DNA of 44,071 nt from Alphaproteobacteria bacterium (GCA_013298565.1 JAAFIC010000017.1:1-44071), one strand, 5' to 3'; counted from the stretch's first letter, positions 25,536 to 34,035 are shown. The notes: generated by a model not told the origin, from the letters alone. Translations and numbers: made by a program.

Positions 25536-25720
25536 TTGGGTTTTTGGCGGAAGACTTTCAGGCCTGGGGTTACACCGGGCTTGCCTTTTTAGGTTTTGCC
25601 CGGTATCGCTGCGTTAGGAGCTTTGCTTGAAAAGGCTTGGCTTTCGGTGGCGAGGATACTAGCCGTTTCGTTTGGGCTTAAGCCTCGTTCTTTATTTTGG
25701 TTCGCCCGGAGGCGACAGGT

Positions 25721-26227
25721 ATGACCACCCTTCGTGAGACAACTCCCGATCTTCCGTCCCATCCGCTTGACATTGTCGAAGACATTGTAACTGCGAATGA
25801 GTGGCCGTTTGACCGTGCGAGCGACGACGAGCTGATCGCAGAACTACGCGGTCGGTGGTGCGATTATCGCTTGTTTTTCGTGTGGCGCGACGATGTGAGC
25901 GCGCTGCATTTTTCGTGTGCGTTCGATGCCAAGGTGCCGGAAACCCGCCGCCGCGAAATCTACACGCTGATGGCGCTGATTAACGAGCGCCTGTGGATTG
26001 GCCACTTCGAGGTGAGCCTGGAAGACGCAATGCCGTTGTTCCGCCACACGCTGCCGCTGCGGGGCTTGCTCACGGGCGCGTCTTTGGAGCAGTTGGAAGA
26101 TTTGGTCGATGCCGCCTTCACCGAGTGCGAGCGCTTCTACCCAGCATTCCAACTGGTGATCTGGGGCGGTAAATCGGCGGAAGAAGCGCTGGAAGCCGCC
26201 CTGTTCGAGACGGTTGGCGAGGCGTAA
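25721..26227 (+). CDS. YbjN domain protein
   Basis: A 168-residue protein of the YbjN family, which has a type III secretion chaperone-like fold. Typical elements are the N-terminal DIVEDIVTANEWPFDRASDD, WRDDVSALHFSCAFD, EIYTLMALINERLWIGHFE and the C-terminal helix LVDAAFTECERFYPAFQLV. In E. coli YbjN affects motility, stress responses and surface traits; no biochemical activity is certain. ATG 25721 is preceded by CGGAGG. The gene is followed three bases later by proC, so the two form an operon. The 185-base gap in front has a 7-base stem (25574-25580 with 25598-25604) but no gene. Confidence 0.88.
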   Translation: MTTLRETTPDLPSHPLDIVEDIVTANEWPFDRASDDELIAELRGRWCDYRLFFVWRDDVSALHFSCAFDAKVPETRRREIYTLMALINERLWIGHFEVSLEDAMPLFRHTLPLRGLLTGASLEQLEDLVDAAFTECERFYPAFQLVIWGGKSAEEALEAALFETVGEA

Positions 26228-26230
26228 GCT

Positions 26231-27046
26231 ATGGGCCTTGCGCTGCTGCTGCTCGGATGCGGCAAAATGGGCGGGGCGATGGCGCGCGGCTGGCTGGCGT
26301 CGGGTGCCATAGATCGCGTGATGATCGTCGATCCCCACCGTCCAAACGATCCTGTTATCGCGACCGACTCGCGCGTGTTCTGGGTGTCCGAGGCTGCGGC
26401 GTTGGATGAGCTAGGGGCGCTGGACGCTGTGGTTCTTGCGGTAAAACCGCAGATGATGGACGTGGCGCTAACCGCCCTTGCCTCCAAACTCACCGGCACG
26501 CCGTTGATCTTATCCATCGCCGCCGGCAAAACCATCGCTTACTTCCGCCCGTATTTCGCTGCCACCGTGCCGCTGGTGCGCGCCATGCCGAATTTGCCCG
26601 CCGCGATTGGCCGGGGGGTGACGGTATGTGTTGCCAGCGACGGCGTGACGGCGGCCCATCAAAAACTTGCGACCGATCTTCTCTCGGCCTGCGGGGCGGT
26701 GGAATGGGTTGAGGATGAAAAGCTGATTGATGCCGTTACCGCGCTCTCGGGCGGTGGTCCGGCTTATGTGTTCGCGCTGATTGAAGCGATGACCGAGGCG
26801 GGAGTCGCCGTGGGTCTTGCGCCCGATCTTGCCAGTCGCCTCGCCCGTGTCACCGTGGCTGGGGCGGGGGAGTTGGTCCATCAGTCCGAGCTTTCTGCCA
26901 GTACCTTGCGCGAGACTGTGTGTAGCCCCGGCGGCACCACCCTTGAGGCGATCAAAGTGCTGATGGAACCAGACGACGGCTGGCAGCCGATCATTACCCG
27001 CGCCATTGCTGCCGCCGCACGCCGCGCCCAAGCGCTGGGGTCATAA
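26231..27046 (+). CDS. proC: Pyrroline-5-carboxylate reductase
   Basis: A 271-residue NAD(P)H enzyme for the last step of proline synthesis. The Rossmann motif LLGCGKMGGAMARGW opens the protein, followed by DAVVLAVKPQMMD, VRAMPNLPAAIGRGVT (around 115-130), and the C-terminal signature ALSGGGPAYVFALIEAM and LRETVCSPGGTTLEAI. Length is normal. Start ATG 26231 is three bases after the ybjN-like stop, so translation is probably coupled. Confidence 0.97.
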   Translation: MGLALLLLGCGKMGGAMARGWLASGAIDRVMIVDPHRPNDPVIATDSRVFWVSEAAALDELGALDAVVLAVKPQMMDVALTALASKLTGTPLILSIAAGKTIAYFRPYFAATVPLVRAMPNLPAAIGRGVTVCVASDGVTAAHQKLATDLLSACGAVEWVEDEKLIDAVTALSGGGPAYVFALIEAMTEAGVAVGLAPDLASRLARVTVAGAGELVHQSELSASTLRETVCSPGGTTLEAIKVLMEPDDGWQPIITRAIAAAARRAQALGS

Positions 27047-27133
27047 TATCATCTTTTTGGTTGGCAGGATTCCCCCTGACCAACCGAAGGGATTTCTGAT
27101 AGTTTATCGTCCTGCGAGGGAGAGTCTCAACCG

Positions 27134-27739
27134 ATGACCGATCCGGTGCTTCTGGCGGTAAGCCGGGCCATTGCCGAAACTGGCTGGTCGAACGTGCCGA
27201 TGGCCGATTGGGCCGCGCGCGCCGAAGTGCCATTGGCAGAGGTGCAGGCGCGCTTTCCCACCAAACTCGCGGTGCTGTTGGCCTGGAACAAGGCCGCCGA
27301 TCAGATGATGCTCACCGATCTTTCTGCCGACGAGCAGGATGGCCCCGTGCGCGACCGTTTGTTTGCGCTGCTCATGCGCCGCATCGACGCGCTGGTGCCG
27401 GGGCGGGAGGCGTTGGCCTTGTTGCCCGATCCACGCCGGGGCGCACCGCATCTGCTGGTCGCCGTCTTACCGCACCTGCTGCCGTCAATGGTATGGACGC
27501 TGGAAGCCGCCAAGCTCGCGACAGGCGGAGCGATGGACGCGATGCGCGCCAAAGCCCTCGGCCTTGCTTATGGGTTCACGCTGCGGGCTTTCGTGGTCGA
27601 CCCAAGCCCGGATTTATCGGACACGATGAAGGCGCTGGATCAAGCGCTAAAACGGCTTCAGGGCTGGCCCTTCGCGTTGCCGACAGCGGCTGCCCCGGTT
27701 TCAGAGCCTGCCCAAAGCCCCGACCAAAACCCCGATTAA
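27134..27739 (+). CDS. COQ9/TetR-fold protein
   Basis: A 201-residue helical protein. The N-terminal 50 residues look like a TetR helix-turn-helix (AETGWSNVPMADWAARAEVP, then ARFPTKLAVLLAWN). The rest resembles the COQ9 family: RDRLFALLMRRIDALVPGRE, the ALALLPDP segment, and VVDPSPDLSDTMKALDQALK near the end, like the D.SP.. .DT..FLDRR pattern. COQ9 proteins share the TetR fold but bind isoprene lipids in ubiquinone synthesis. With ubiK nearby a quinone role is possible, but a transcriptional regulator of the adjacent phasin cannot be excluded. A GGGAG ribosome site precedes ATG 27134. Confidence 0.6.
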   Translation: MTDPVLLAVSRAIAETGWSNVPMADWAARAEVPLAEVQARFPTKLAVLLAWNKAADQMMLTDLSADEQDGPVRDRLFALLMRRIDALVPGREALALLPDPRRGAPHLLVAVLPHLLPSMVWTLEAAKLATGGAMDAMRAKALGLAYGFTLRAFVVDPSPDLSDTMKALDQALKRLQGWPFALPTAAAPVSEPAQSPDQNPD

Positions 27740-27781
27740 ATCTCTCTAAATCCGTTGGAGAGAAAGGGGGTGCGAAAATTA

Positions 27782-27854
27782 TGCTGCACTGCACAAAATG
27801 CCTTGCGTCCAGGCTGCAACTGTGAGAGATTGTGCTCATGTTGCATCGCAGCAA
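27782..27854 (+). promoter_or_regulatory. Candidate PhaR operator region in front of the phasin gene
   Basis: PhaR repressors of PHB-producing bacteria bind TGC/GCA-type sites. Here TGCTGCACTGCACA lies at 27782-27795, TTGC...GCAA at 27803-27819, and TTGCATCGCAGCAA at 27841-27854, the last 27 bases before the phasin ATG. This is a motif match only; no phaR gene is in the window. Confidence 0.4.
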
Positions 27855-27881
27855 TTCCCTTAGCTCTTCAGGAGAAACCCC

Positions 27882-28307
27882 ATGGCCCAGAACCCACTGT
27901 TCGATTTCGATTTCACCAAGATGATCGCCGACTACAAGCTGCCCGGCGTGGACGTGGAAGCGCTCGTATCGGCCCAGCGCCGCAATATCGAAGCGATCAC
28001 CGCTGCAAACCAGCTTGCGTTTGAAGGCTTCCAGGCTGTTGGTCGCCGTCAGGCCGAAATTCTGCGCCAGACGCTAGAAGAAGCTGCTGCCGTGATGCGC
28101 GATAGCGTGGCTCAAGGTTCGCCGGAAGAAAAAATCAGCAAGCAGACCGAACTTGCCAAGCAAGCCTTTGAAAAGGCCCTTGCCAATATGAAGGAACTGG
28201 CTGACCTGCTCACCAAGTCGAACCAAGAAGCCGCTGCCGTTATTAGCGCACGTGTTACGGCAAGCATCGAAGAAGTAAAGGGCGTTTTGGCGACTATGAA
28301 GAAGTAA
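27882..28307 (+). CDS. Phasin family protein
   Basis: A 141-residue, nearly all-helical amphipathic protein with the Phasin_2-type pattern: DVEALVSAQRRNIEAITAAN (residues 25-44), then AFEGFQAVGRRQAEILRQ and a long coiled helix to the end. Phasins coat polyhydroxyalkanoate granules in the cytoplasm, so the organism probably stores PHB. An AGGAGAAA ribosome site precedes ATG 27882. PhaR-like motifs lie upstream and a strong terminator follows at once, so it is probably a single-gene transcript. Confidence 0.92.
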   Translation: MAQNPLFDFDFTKMIADYKLPGVDVEALVSAQRRNIEAITAANQLAFEGFQAVGRRQAEILRQTLEEAAAVMRDSVAQGSPEEKISKQTELAKQAFEKALANMKELADLLTKSNQEAAAVISARVTASIEEVKGVLATMKK

Positions 28308-28337
28308 TTTCAACTTCGGTTGATAATATTTTAAGAT

Positions 28338-28375
28338 TGGGCGCTCTTTATAAAGAGCGCCCATTTGTTATTTTT
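28338..28375 (+). terminator. Rho-independent terminator after the phasin gene
   Basis: A perfect 26-base palindrome (28338-28363, 13-base arms; in practice a stem with a small AT loop) is followed by a T-rich tail, 30 bases after the phasin stop. Confidence 0.85.
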
Positions 28376-28697
28376 CAAAAATCTTAAATTAGAAATACAG
28401 TTAGCGCATTTTCCGTTCGCCTCGACTCATGGTGAAGACTCCAATGATTTTTATTCAAAAAAAGCTAGGCGCGGGTGATTTTATGCGTTTGGGATTTGCC
28501 CTAGAGCCGTGCGCCTTAACTCTGGCGCGGCTCTATAAGCCGCCATTGAGGCGGCGGCCAAGGGCGCGGATGCGCCCGCCCGGCGAGGGCTAAGATAAAA
28601 CTAGAGCGTCTTGCGTCAACCTTTACGCAAGACGCTCTAGTCAATGGCGAGAGCAAATCCCATAGCCTTTAACGCTGCGCTTGGGTATAGACAGATC
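28376..28697. other. Gene-free region before pcrA, mostly repeat-derived
   Basis: No coding frame is supported. The segment starts with a stretch near 28400-28430 that resembles one at 662-690 (both read TTAG..C.TTTTC.GTTCGCC), continues with a stem at about 28501-28535 (TAGAGCCG and CGGCTCTA arms), and ends with dispersed repeat copy 2. The promoter for pcrA must lie within or after the repeat. Confidence 0.55.
28530..28639. repeat. Dispersed intergenic hairpin repeat, copy 2 (short form)
   Basis: This copy matches copy 1 at the core 28556-28578 (23 of 23 bases) and the tail 28584-28639, which ends in the same perfect 15-base inverted repeat (28602-28616 with 28625-28639). The left flank GGCTCTATAAGC also resembles copy 1. 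The 17-base arms found in copy 1 are missing. It ends five bases before an in-frame ATG of the pcrA frame. Confidence 0.75.
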
Positions 28698-30983
28698 ATG
28701 AACGATTTCTCTGATCTGCCCGAACCTGGCGCGCCCGATGCCCTTCCCGCCTATCTTGTCGGGCTTAACCCGCCGCAGCGCGATGCGGTGGAAGCCACGG
28801 AAGGGCCGGTTCTGGTGTTGGCCGGGGCTGGCACGGGGAAAACCCGCGTGCTCACCTCGCGTCTCGCCCATCTCATTCTCACGCGGCGGGCGCAGCCCTA
28901 TCAAATTCTCGCCGTTACCTTTACCAACCGCGCGGCGCGGGAAATGCGGGAGCGGGTTTCGGCGCAAATCGGGCCGATGGCGCAAGATATTTGGCTGGGG
29001 ACTTTCCACGCCCTCGCCGCCCGGCTGTTGCGCCGTCACGCGGAACTGGTGGGGCTGAAAAGCAGCTTTTCCATTCTCGATACCGACGATCAACTGCGGC
29101 TGCTGAAGCAGATTCTTCAGGCCAATGCGGTTGATGAAAAGCGCTGGCCCGCCAAAATGCTGCTTGGTACCATCGAGCGCTGGAAGGATCGTGGCCTCAC
29201 CCCCGATAAGCTCTCGACTGACGAATTATCTGCCAATGGGGCCGGGGAGATGGCGGGCGGTAGGCTGGTCGATCTGTATCGGCAGTATCAGGACCGGCTG
29301 AAGATTCTGAACGCCTGCGATTTTGGCGATTTGCTGCTGCATATCGTCACCATCTTCCAGCAGCACTCGGATGTTCTGGCCGAATATCATCGTAAATTCC
29401 GCTACGTGCTGGTCGATGAGTATCAAGATACTAACGTCGTGCAATATCTTTGGTTGCGGCTGTTGGCCCAGCAGAGCAAGAATATCTGCTGTGTCGGCGA
29501 TGACGACCAGTCGATCTACGCTTGGCGCGGCGCGGAAATCGAAAACATCCTGAAATTCGATAAGGATTTCCCCGGCGCAAAAATTGTCCGTCTAGAGCAA
29601 AATTATCGTTCCACTGCGCCGATTCTCGCCGTTGCCGGGCATCTTATTGCCCATAACGAAGGCCGCTTGGGCAAAACCCTGTGGACCGCGCAAAACGGCG
29701 GCGCGCCCGTCAAAGTGCGCGGCGTTTGGGACGGGTCGGAAGAGGCGCGCGAGGTCGGCGACGAAATCGAAAGCCTGCAACGGGAAGGCCAGGGCCTCGG
29801 GTCGATGGCGATTCTGGTGCGCGCGGGGTTTCAAACCCGCGAGTTCGAGGAACGGTTGCTTACCTTGGGCGTGCCTTACCGGGTTATCGGCGGTTTGCGC
29901 TTCTATGAGCGGGCGGAAGTGCGCGATGCTATCGCCTATCTGCGCCTCATCGCCCAGCCTGACGATGATCTGGCCTTCGAGCGCATCGTAAACCTGCCCC
30001 GGCGCGGTATTGGCGATGTGGCGCTTCAAACGCTGCACCGCGCGGCGCGGGCGGCGGGCCTGTCGCTCAGTCTCGCAGCGTATGCGGTGGTGGCGACCGA
30101 TGAGTTGAAGCCAGCGGCGCGCAAAGCCGTTTCGGGCTTCCTTACGGATATCGACCGCTGGCGGCAACTCTCCCAAGGGCTGTCGGCGGCGGAATTGACC
30201 GAGCAACTGTTGGAGGATTCGGGCTATACCGCGATGTGGCAGGCCGATAAATCGCCCGAAGCGCCGGGCCGTTTGGAAAACCTGAAGGAGTTGGTGCGCG
30301 CCGTTGAAGAGTTCGAGACTCTGCCCGCGTTCCTGGAGCACGTTAGCCTCGTGACCGAGCGCGCCGAGAATAACCCGGAGGAGCAAATCACGCTGATGAC
30401 GCTCCACGCCGCCAAAGGGCTGGAGTTCGATACCGTGTTTTTGCCCGGCTGGGAGGAGGGCGTGTTCCCCAATCAACGCAGCCTCGATGAAAGCGGCGCG
30501 CGCGGGTTGGAGGAAGAGCGTCGCCTGGCCTACGTCGGCCTAACGCGGGCGCGGCAACGGGCGTATATTTTCCACGCGGCCAATCGGCGCATTCATAACC
30601 AGTGGCAATCCTTGCTGCCGTCGCGTTTTCTCAGCGAACTGCCGCAGACCGAGATTGATCTGTCTGCTGTGACCGGCCTTGCCGGGGCCTACCGCAAAAG
30701 CGCGACAGAAACCTATAGCGGCGCAAGCTATGGGACGGGGGAGAGCAACGGCGACCGTTGGGCGGCGCGCAAAGCGGCACCCAGCCGTGGCCCCGTGATC
30801 GAAGGCCGGGCTACGCGCCTTGTCACCGGCACGTCGCCGCGCTTTCAGGTGGGGGATCAGATAGTCCATCAGAAATTCGGCGCTGGAACAGTCGATATTG
30901 CCGATGGCGATAAACTTCAGGTTACGTTTGAGTCTGCGGGCGTGAAACATGTCATGGCTGCATTTGTCGAAAAAAGCGGCTAA
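28698..30983 (+). CDS. UvrD/PcrA-type superfamily 1 DNA helicase
   Basis: A 761-residue 3'-5' helicase acting in repair and in clearing proteins from DNA. All SF1A motifs are visible: Walker A GAGTGKT at residues 43-49, motif Ia ILAVTFTNRAAREM, motif II VDEYQDTN, motif III GDDDQSIYAWRGA, motif IV LEQNYRST, motif V LMTLHAAKGLEFD and motif VI EERRLAYVGLTRARQ. A C-terminal Tudor-like segment (FQVGDQIVHQKFGAGTV) is the part that binds RNA polymerase in PcrA. ATG 28698 fits the family start; a longer frame to 28644 would begin next to the repeat. Chosen between UvrD and PcrA only at family level. Confidence 0.95.
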   Translation: MNDFSDLPEPGAPDALPAYLVGLNPPQRDAVEATEGPVLVLAGAGTGKTRVLTSRLAHLILTRRAQPYQILAVTFTNRAAREMRERVSAQIGPMAQDIWLGTFHALAARLLRRHAELVGLKSSFSILDTDDQLRLLKQILQANAVDEKRWPAKMLLGTIERWKDRGLTPDKLSTDELSANGAGEMAGGRLVDLYRQYQDRLKILNACDFGDLLLHIVTIFQQHSDVLAEYHRKFRYVLVDEYQDTNVVQYLWLRLLAQQSKNICCVGDDDQSIYAWRGAEIENILKFDKDFPGAKIVRLEQNYRSTAPILAVAGHLIAHNEGRLGKTLWTAQNGGAPVKVRGVWDGSEEAREVGDEIESLQREGQGLGSMAILVRAGFQTREFEERLLTLGVPYRVIGGLRFYERAEVRDAIAYLRLIAQPDDDLAFERIVNLPRRGIGDVALQTLHRAARAAGLSLSLAAYAVVATDELKPAARKAVSGFLTDIDRWRQLSQGLSAAELTEQLLEDSGYTAMWQADKSPEAPGRLENLKELVRAVEEFETLPAFLEHVSLVTERAENNPEEQITLMTLHAAKGLEFDTVFLPGWEEGVFPNQRSLDESGARGLEEERRLAYVGLTRARQRAYIFHAANRRIHNQWQSLLPSRFLSELPQTEIDLSAVTGLAGAYRKSATETYSGASYGTGESNGDRWAARKAAPSRGPVIEGRATRLVTGTSPRFQVGDQIVHQKFGAGTVDIADGDKLQVTFESAGVKHVMAAFVEKSG

Positions 30984-31083
30984 GAGGGTTAGGAAGCAGC
31001 TCGTTCCAACGCTTAATTCTCATTCTGTTAATAAGTGTTGAGCCAAGATATAGGCCGCATATCGGCAGGGAAAGAGGGGGAGC

Positions 31084-31713
31084 ATGATCGGTCGTCCAAA
31101 CGCCAAAGCCGGGGCTGCCCGCTCGAAAGTGCGCGATAAGCGGCTGAACGTGCCAAATATCTTCATAGATTTGCGCGATAAAGTGTACCGCACTAAAACC
31201 TGGGCACCCGGCAAACTCATTCTGTCGGACTATGAGGGGGAGATTGCGACGGGCGAAGATTTTTCTGGCGTCCTCAAAATCGGCGGTAGCCCGAAGGTGT
31301 TTTTGTTCGACGGGCACGCGGCGCGCGTCGATTACATCAATAAAAAAATGGCCGCGAGCTTCGAGCTGCATTCGGCGGAAGCACACGAGTTGCTGGCGAA
31401 ATACTATGCGGTGAAGGAAACCAATCCTGCCGCCGACCTGCCGCCGCTGCTGTTCAGCCTCGCCTATCGCACGGTCAACTGGTCGCTGTCGGGGTTTCTC
31501 ATCGGCGGTTACGGCGGTAAGCTGAAAATCGGTCAGCAATTTTCTGGAATGATCCGCTTGGATAAAACCACGAAAGCCGGGTTCTTTCGCGCTGAAGTTA
31601 AGCGGTACGTCGGCTCAGTGCGCGGTCTCGGCGCGCAGTTTCTCAGCCTGACACCGGAAACCTTCGAGATGTTTGAGATTGCCATGAAAAAGTCTGAGAG
31701 CGCGAACAGTTAA
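31084..31713 (+). CDS. Tandem PilZ-like domain protein
   Basis: A 209-residue cytoplasmic protein that appears to hold two similar beta-barrel units: about residues 38-100 (APGKLILSDYEGEIATGEDF, then SGVLKI) and 135-200 (NWSLSGFLIGGYGGKLKIGQ, then FSGMIRL). The second has the N/D-x-S-x-x-G motif (NWSLSG) of PilZ domains that bind cyclic di-GMP. The first is degenerate at that motif, and no RXXXR is obvious at the right place, so nucleotide binding is uncertain. The GGGGGAG ribosome site before ATG 31084 is strong. A 100-base gap after pcrA holds a 9-base stem without a T-run. Confidence 0.55.
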   Translation: MIGRPNAKAGAARSKVRDKRLNVPNIFIDLRDKVYRTKTWAPGKLILSDYEGEIATGEDFSGVLKIGGSPKVFLFDGHAARVDYINKKMAASFELHSAEAHELLAKYYAVKETNPAADLPPLLFSLAYRTVNWSLSGFLIGGYGGKLKIGQQFSGMIRLDKTTKAGFFRAEVKRYVGSVRGLGAQFLSLTPETFEMFEIAMKKSESANS

Positions 31714-31781
31714 ACTGGCTTTCCCCTAACGGCAAAGCGCTTTACGGTGCGGGCGGCATCGAAACGCGGGTAGGGTTCAGC

Positions 31782-32657
31782 ATGGCGCAAGACTATAAAA
31801 TCATCCTCATCGTCAAAGAAACCTCAGTGCAGCCGTTCGCCGATGCTCTCGATGATCTGTCGGTCGCGATTGCCGCGTTCGAGATCGTGCCGGGCGGCGA
31901 TTGGCGCGTTGAAGCCTATGCAACGGAAGCGCCGGACGCGGCGATTGTGGCCGAGCGCTTGATCTTGGCCGCTACCGCTCACGGGTTGCCGCTGCCAAAG
32001 TTCGAGATCGAAGCCCTACCGCAAACCGATTGGCTGGCGGAAAACCGCCGCTCGTTCCCCGCGCAAACGATTGGGCGTTTCTTTATCCACGGCTCGCATT
32101 TTGAAGGCCCGCCGCCCGCAGGCTCGATCCCGCTGCTGTTGGATGCCGCCACGGCGTTTGGGTCTGGGGAGCATGAAACCACACGCGGCTGCCTGATCGC
32201 TATCGACCGGATCGGCAAGCAGCGCCGCCCGAAAACGCCGCTCGATGTTGGGTGTGGCTCGGGCATTCTCGCGCTCGCTATGGCCAAACGCTACCGCCGC
32301 AAGGTGATCGCGTCCGATCTCGACCGCGAATCGGTGCGCGTCGCCCGCGAGAATATGCGCCTTAACCGCGAAAGCGCGTGGGTGCGGGTAGAACACGGCG
32401 CGGGCTACCGGCTGCCAATTATCGGACGGAACAAACCTTACGATCTGATCGTGGCCAACATTCTGGCAAAACCCCTATGCCAGCTTGCCAAAGACCTGAA
32501 ACGGCACCTGGCGAAAGACGGCACGGTCATTCTCTCCGGTCTGCTGCAAGCGCAGGAAACGATGGTGCTCTCGGCTCACCGTCGCCAAGGCTTGCGGTTG
32601 GTGAACCGTCAGCGCCGCAAGGGTTGGAGCACCTTAACACTGGCAGCTCGGCGCTAA
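31782..32657 (+). CDS. prmA: Ribosomal protein L11 methyltransferase
   Basis: A 291-residue SAM enzyme that trimethylates ribosomal protein L11. An N-terminal substrate-recognition domain (about residues 1-85) is followed by the methyltransferase domain with LLDAATAFGSGEHETTRGCL, SAM motif LDVGCGSGILALAMAKRY (about 155-172), and the PrmA motif VANILAKPL near 225, matching the NI(L/V)A.PL signature. Length matches the family. It stands between the PilZ-like and msrQ genes, all on the plus strand with short gaps. Confidence 0.93.
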   Translation: MAQDYKIILIVKETSVQPFADALDDLSVAIAAFEIVPGGDWRVEAYATEAPDAAIVAERLILAATAHGLPLPKFEIEALPQTDWLAENRRSFPAQTIGRFFIHGSHFEGPPPAGSIPLLLDAATAFGSGEHETTRGCLIAIDRIGKQRRPKTPLDVGCGSGILALAMAKRYRRKVIASDLDRESVRVARENMRLNRESAWVRVEHGAGYRLPIIGRNKPYDLIVANILAKPLCQLAKDLKRHLAKDGTVILSGLLQAQETMVLSAHRRQGLRLVNRQRRKGWSTLTLAARR

Positions 32658-32720
32658 ACCCGGCTGTAACCTTTACCGGGGCGCGCACGAACTGAAGGAG
32701 AACCTGTTAGGAGCGATAGT

Positions 32721-33593
32721 ATGGCGGCCCCGTGGCGCACCCGAAGTGGGCAGATGTCCGCGCTCAAACTCGGCGTTTTCATCGCTCTCTTTCTGCCTGC
32801 TCTCTGGCTTGGAATGCGTTGGGGTGGGGTGGCCCCCGGCATTGCCCCAAACCTAGGGCCGCGCCCCCTTATGGAAACCATTCACCGCAGTGGCGATTGG
32901 GCCGTGCGCCTGTGGCTAATCTCGCTGGCGATTATGCCCTTCCGGCACTTGTTTCGCGTCGCCCCGCTGGTGCAGGTGCGGCGGATGGTGGGGGTGGCGG
33001 TCTTCGCGTATGCCGCGCTGCATGTCGCGCTGTATTGCCTCGATTTATCGGGCGATGTTGGCAAGATCGTCTCGGAAATCCTGCTGCGTTTTTATCTCAC
33101 GATTGGATTTGTAGCGCTGCTGGGCCTCGCAGCCCTGGCTGCAACCTCCACCGACGCCATGTTGAGGCGCTTAGGCGGGCGGGCGTGGCGAGGGTTGCAC
33201 CGTCTCACCTATCCCTTGGCGATTGTGGCGCTCGTGCATTTCGGCTTGCAGTCGAAGCTGGACGTGAGCGAGCCGATAGTGATGACGGGGTTGCTGCTGT
33301 GGCTGCTGCTGTTGCGTTGGCCGAAAGCCCGCACGGCTTGGGCGCTGATACCAGGGGTGATCGCCGTCACTCTCGCCACCGCCGGGCTTGAAGCGCTGTG
33401 GTATGCTGTGCGAAGCGGCGCGCCGTTGCTGGCGGTCGTGAGCGCGAATGTCTCCACCGACCTCGGCCTGCGCCCGGCCCACTGGGTTGCAATTTTGGCC
33501 GGAAGCGTCGCGCTCGCCGCCCTACTGCGGCAAGCGCGCCCGGTTGGGGTTACTCCCGGAAATTCTCGAACTGCAAAGGCTGCTCAATCTTAA
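32721..33593 (+). CDS. msrQ: MsrQ (YedZ) heme-binding membrane subunit
   Basis: A 290-residue membrane protein of the ferric-reductase-like family. It supplies electrons from the quinone pool to periplasmic methionine-sulfoxide reductase MsrP. Six or more membrane helices are visible. The YedZ signature runs from RRMVGVAVFAYAALHVALYC (His near residue 101 as heme ligand) to WRGLHRLTYPLAIVALVHF (His near 154 and 165). The AGGAG at 32709-32713 sets ATG 32721. It is longer than E. coli MsrQ by about 80 residues, with extra helices at the C-terminus. No msrP lies next to it. Its 3' end overlaps yajQ by 44 bases. Confidence 0.9.
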   Translation: MAAPWRTRSGQMSALKLGVFIALFLPALWLGMRWGGVAPGIAPNLGPRPLMETIHRSGDWAVRLWLISLAIMPFRHLFRVAPLVQVRRMVGVAVFAYAALHVALYCLDLSGDVGKIVSEILLRFYLTIGFVALLGLAALAATSTDAMLRRLGGRAWRGLHRLTYPLAIVALVHFGLQSKLDVSEPIVMTGLLLWLLLLRWPKARTAWALIPGVIAVTLATAGLEALWYAVRSGAPLLAVVSANVSTDLGLRPAHWVAILAGSVALAALLRQARPVGVTPGNSRTAKAAQS

Positions 33594-34035
33594 GCGTGCG
33601 GAGCAGGGCAATGGCTTCTTGCAGATCGTCGCGCTTTTTGCCGGTCACGCGCAGCTCATCACCCTGAATGGCAACCTGGACCTTCATTTTCGAGTCCTTC
33701 ACCGCGCGGGTGATCAGTTTCGCCACGTCCTGCGGAATGCCCTGCTTCACCGTAATCACCTGGCGCACGCTATTGCCCATGGCTTTTTCCACGGTCTTAT
33801 AATCGAGCGCGCTCGGCTCGATCTTGCGGCGGGTGAAATGCACTTTCAGCAACTCGTGCATTTGATCCAGCTTCAAAGCATCGTCGGCAAGAACGGTTAA
33901 ATCATTGTCTTTGCGCGTAATTTCACACTTCGAGCCTTTGAAATCGAAGCGGGTGCCGATTTCGCGGATGATATTGCCCAAGGCATTATCGACTTCGGCA
34001 ATATCGGTTTTCGACACAACATCGAAGGATGGCAT
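33550..34035 (-). CDS. yajQ: YajQ (DUF520) nucleotide-binding protein
   Basis: A 161-residue protein of the YajQ family, whose two ferredoxin-like halves bind nucleotides and, in Xanthomonas, cyclic di-GMP. The start MPSFDVVSKTDIAEVDNALG and the region DFKGSKCEITRKDNDLTVLA are near-invariant features. The end is LRTLKIEQPLQFENFR. ATG 34035 follows a GAGGAG ribosome site; a longer upstream frame is spurious. It converges on msrQ with a 44-base overlap of coding ends and is divergent from hsp20. Confidence 0.96.
   Translation of the reverse strand: MPSFDVVSKTDIAEVDNALGNIIREIGTRFDFKGSKCEITRKDNDLTVLADDALKLDQMHELLKVHFTRRKIEPSALDYKTVEKAMGNSVRQVITVKQGIPQDVAKLITRAVKDSKMKVQVAIQGDELRVTGKKRDDLQEAIALLRTLKIEQPLQFENFRE

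Noticed and set aside
29592-30476. A 294-codon minus-strand frame opposite pcrA
   Set aside because: It lies entirely within the helicase gene, shows no recognisable domain, and has no start signals.
30984-31083. A 9-base stem (31007-31015 with 31032-31040) after pcrA, considered as a terminator
   Set aside because: It has a 16-base loop and one wobble pair, and no T-run follows, so it does not meet the pattern of an intrinsic terminator.
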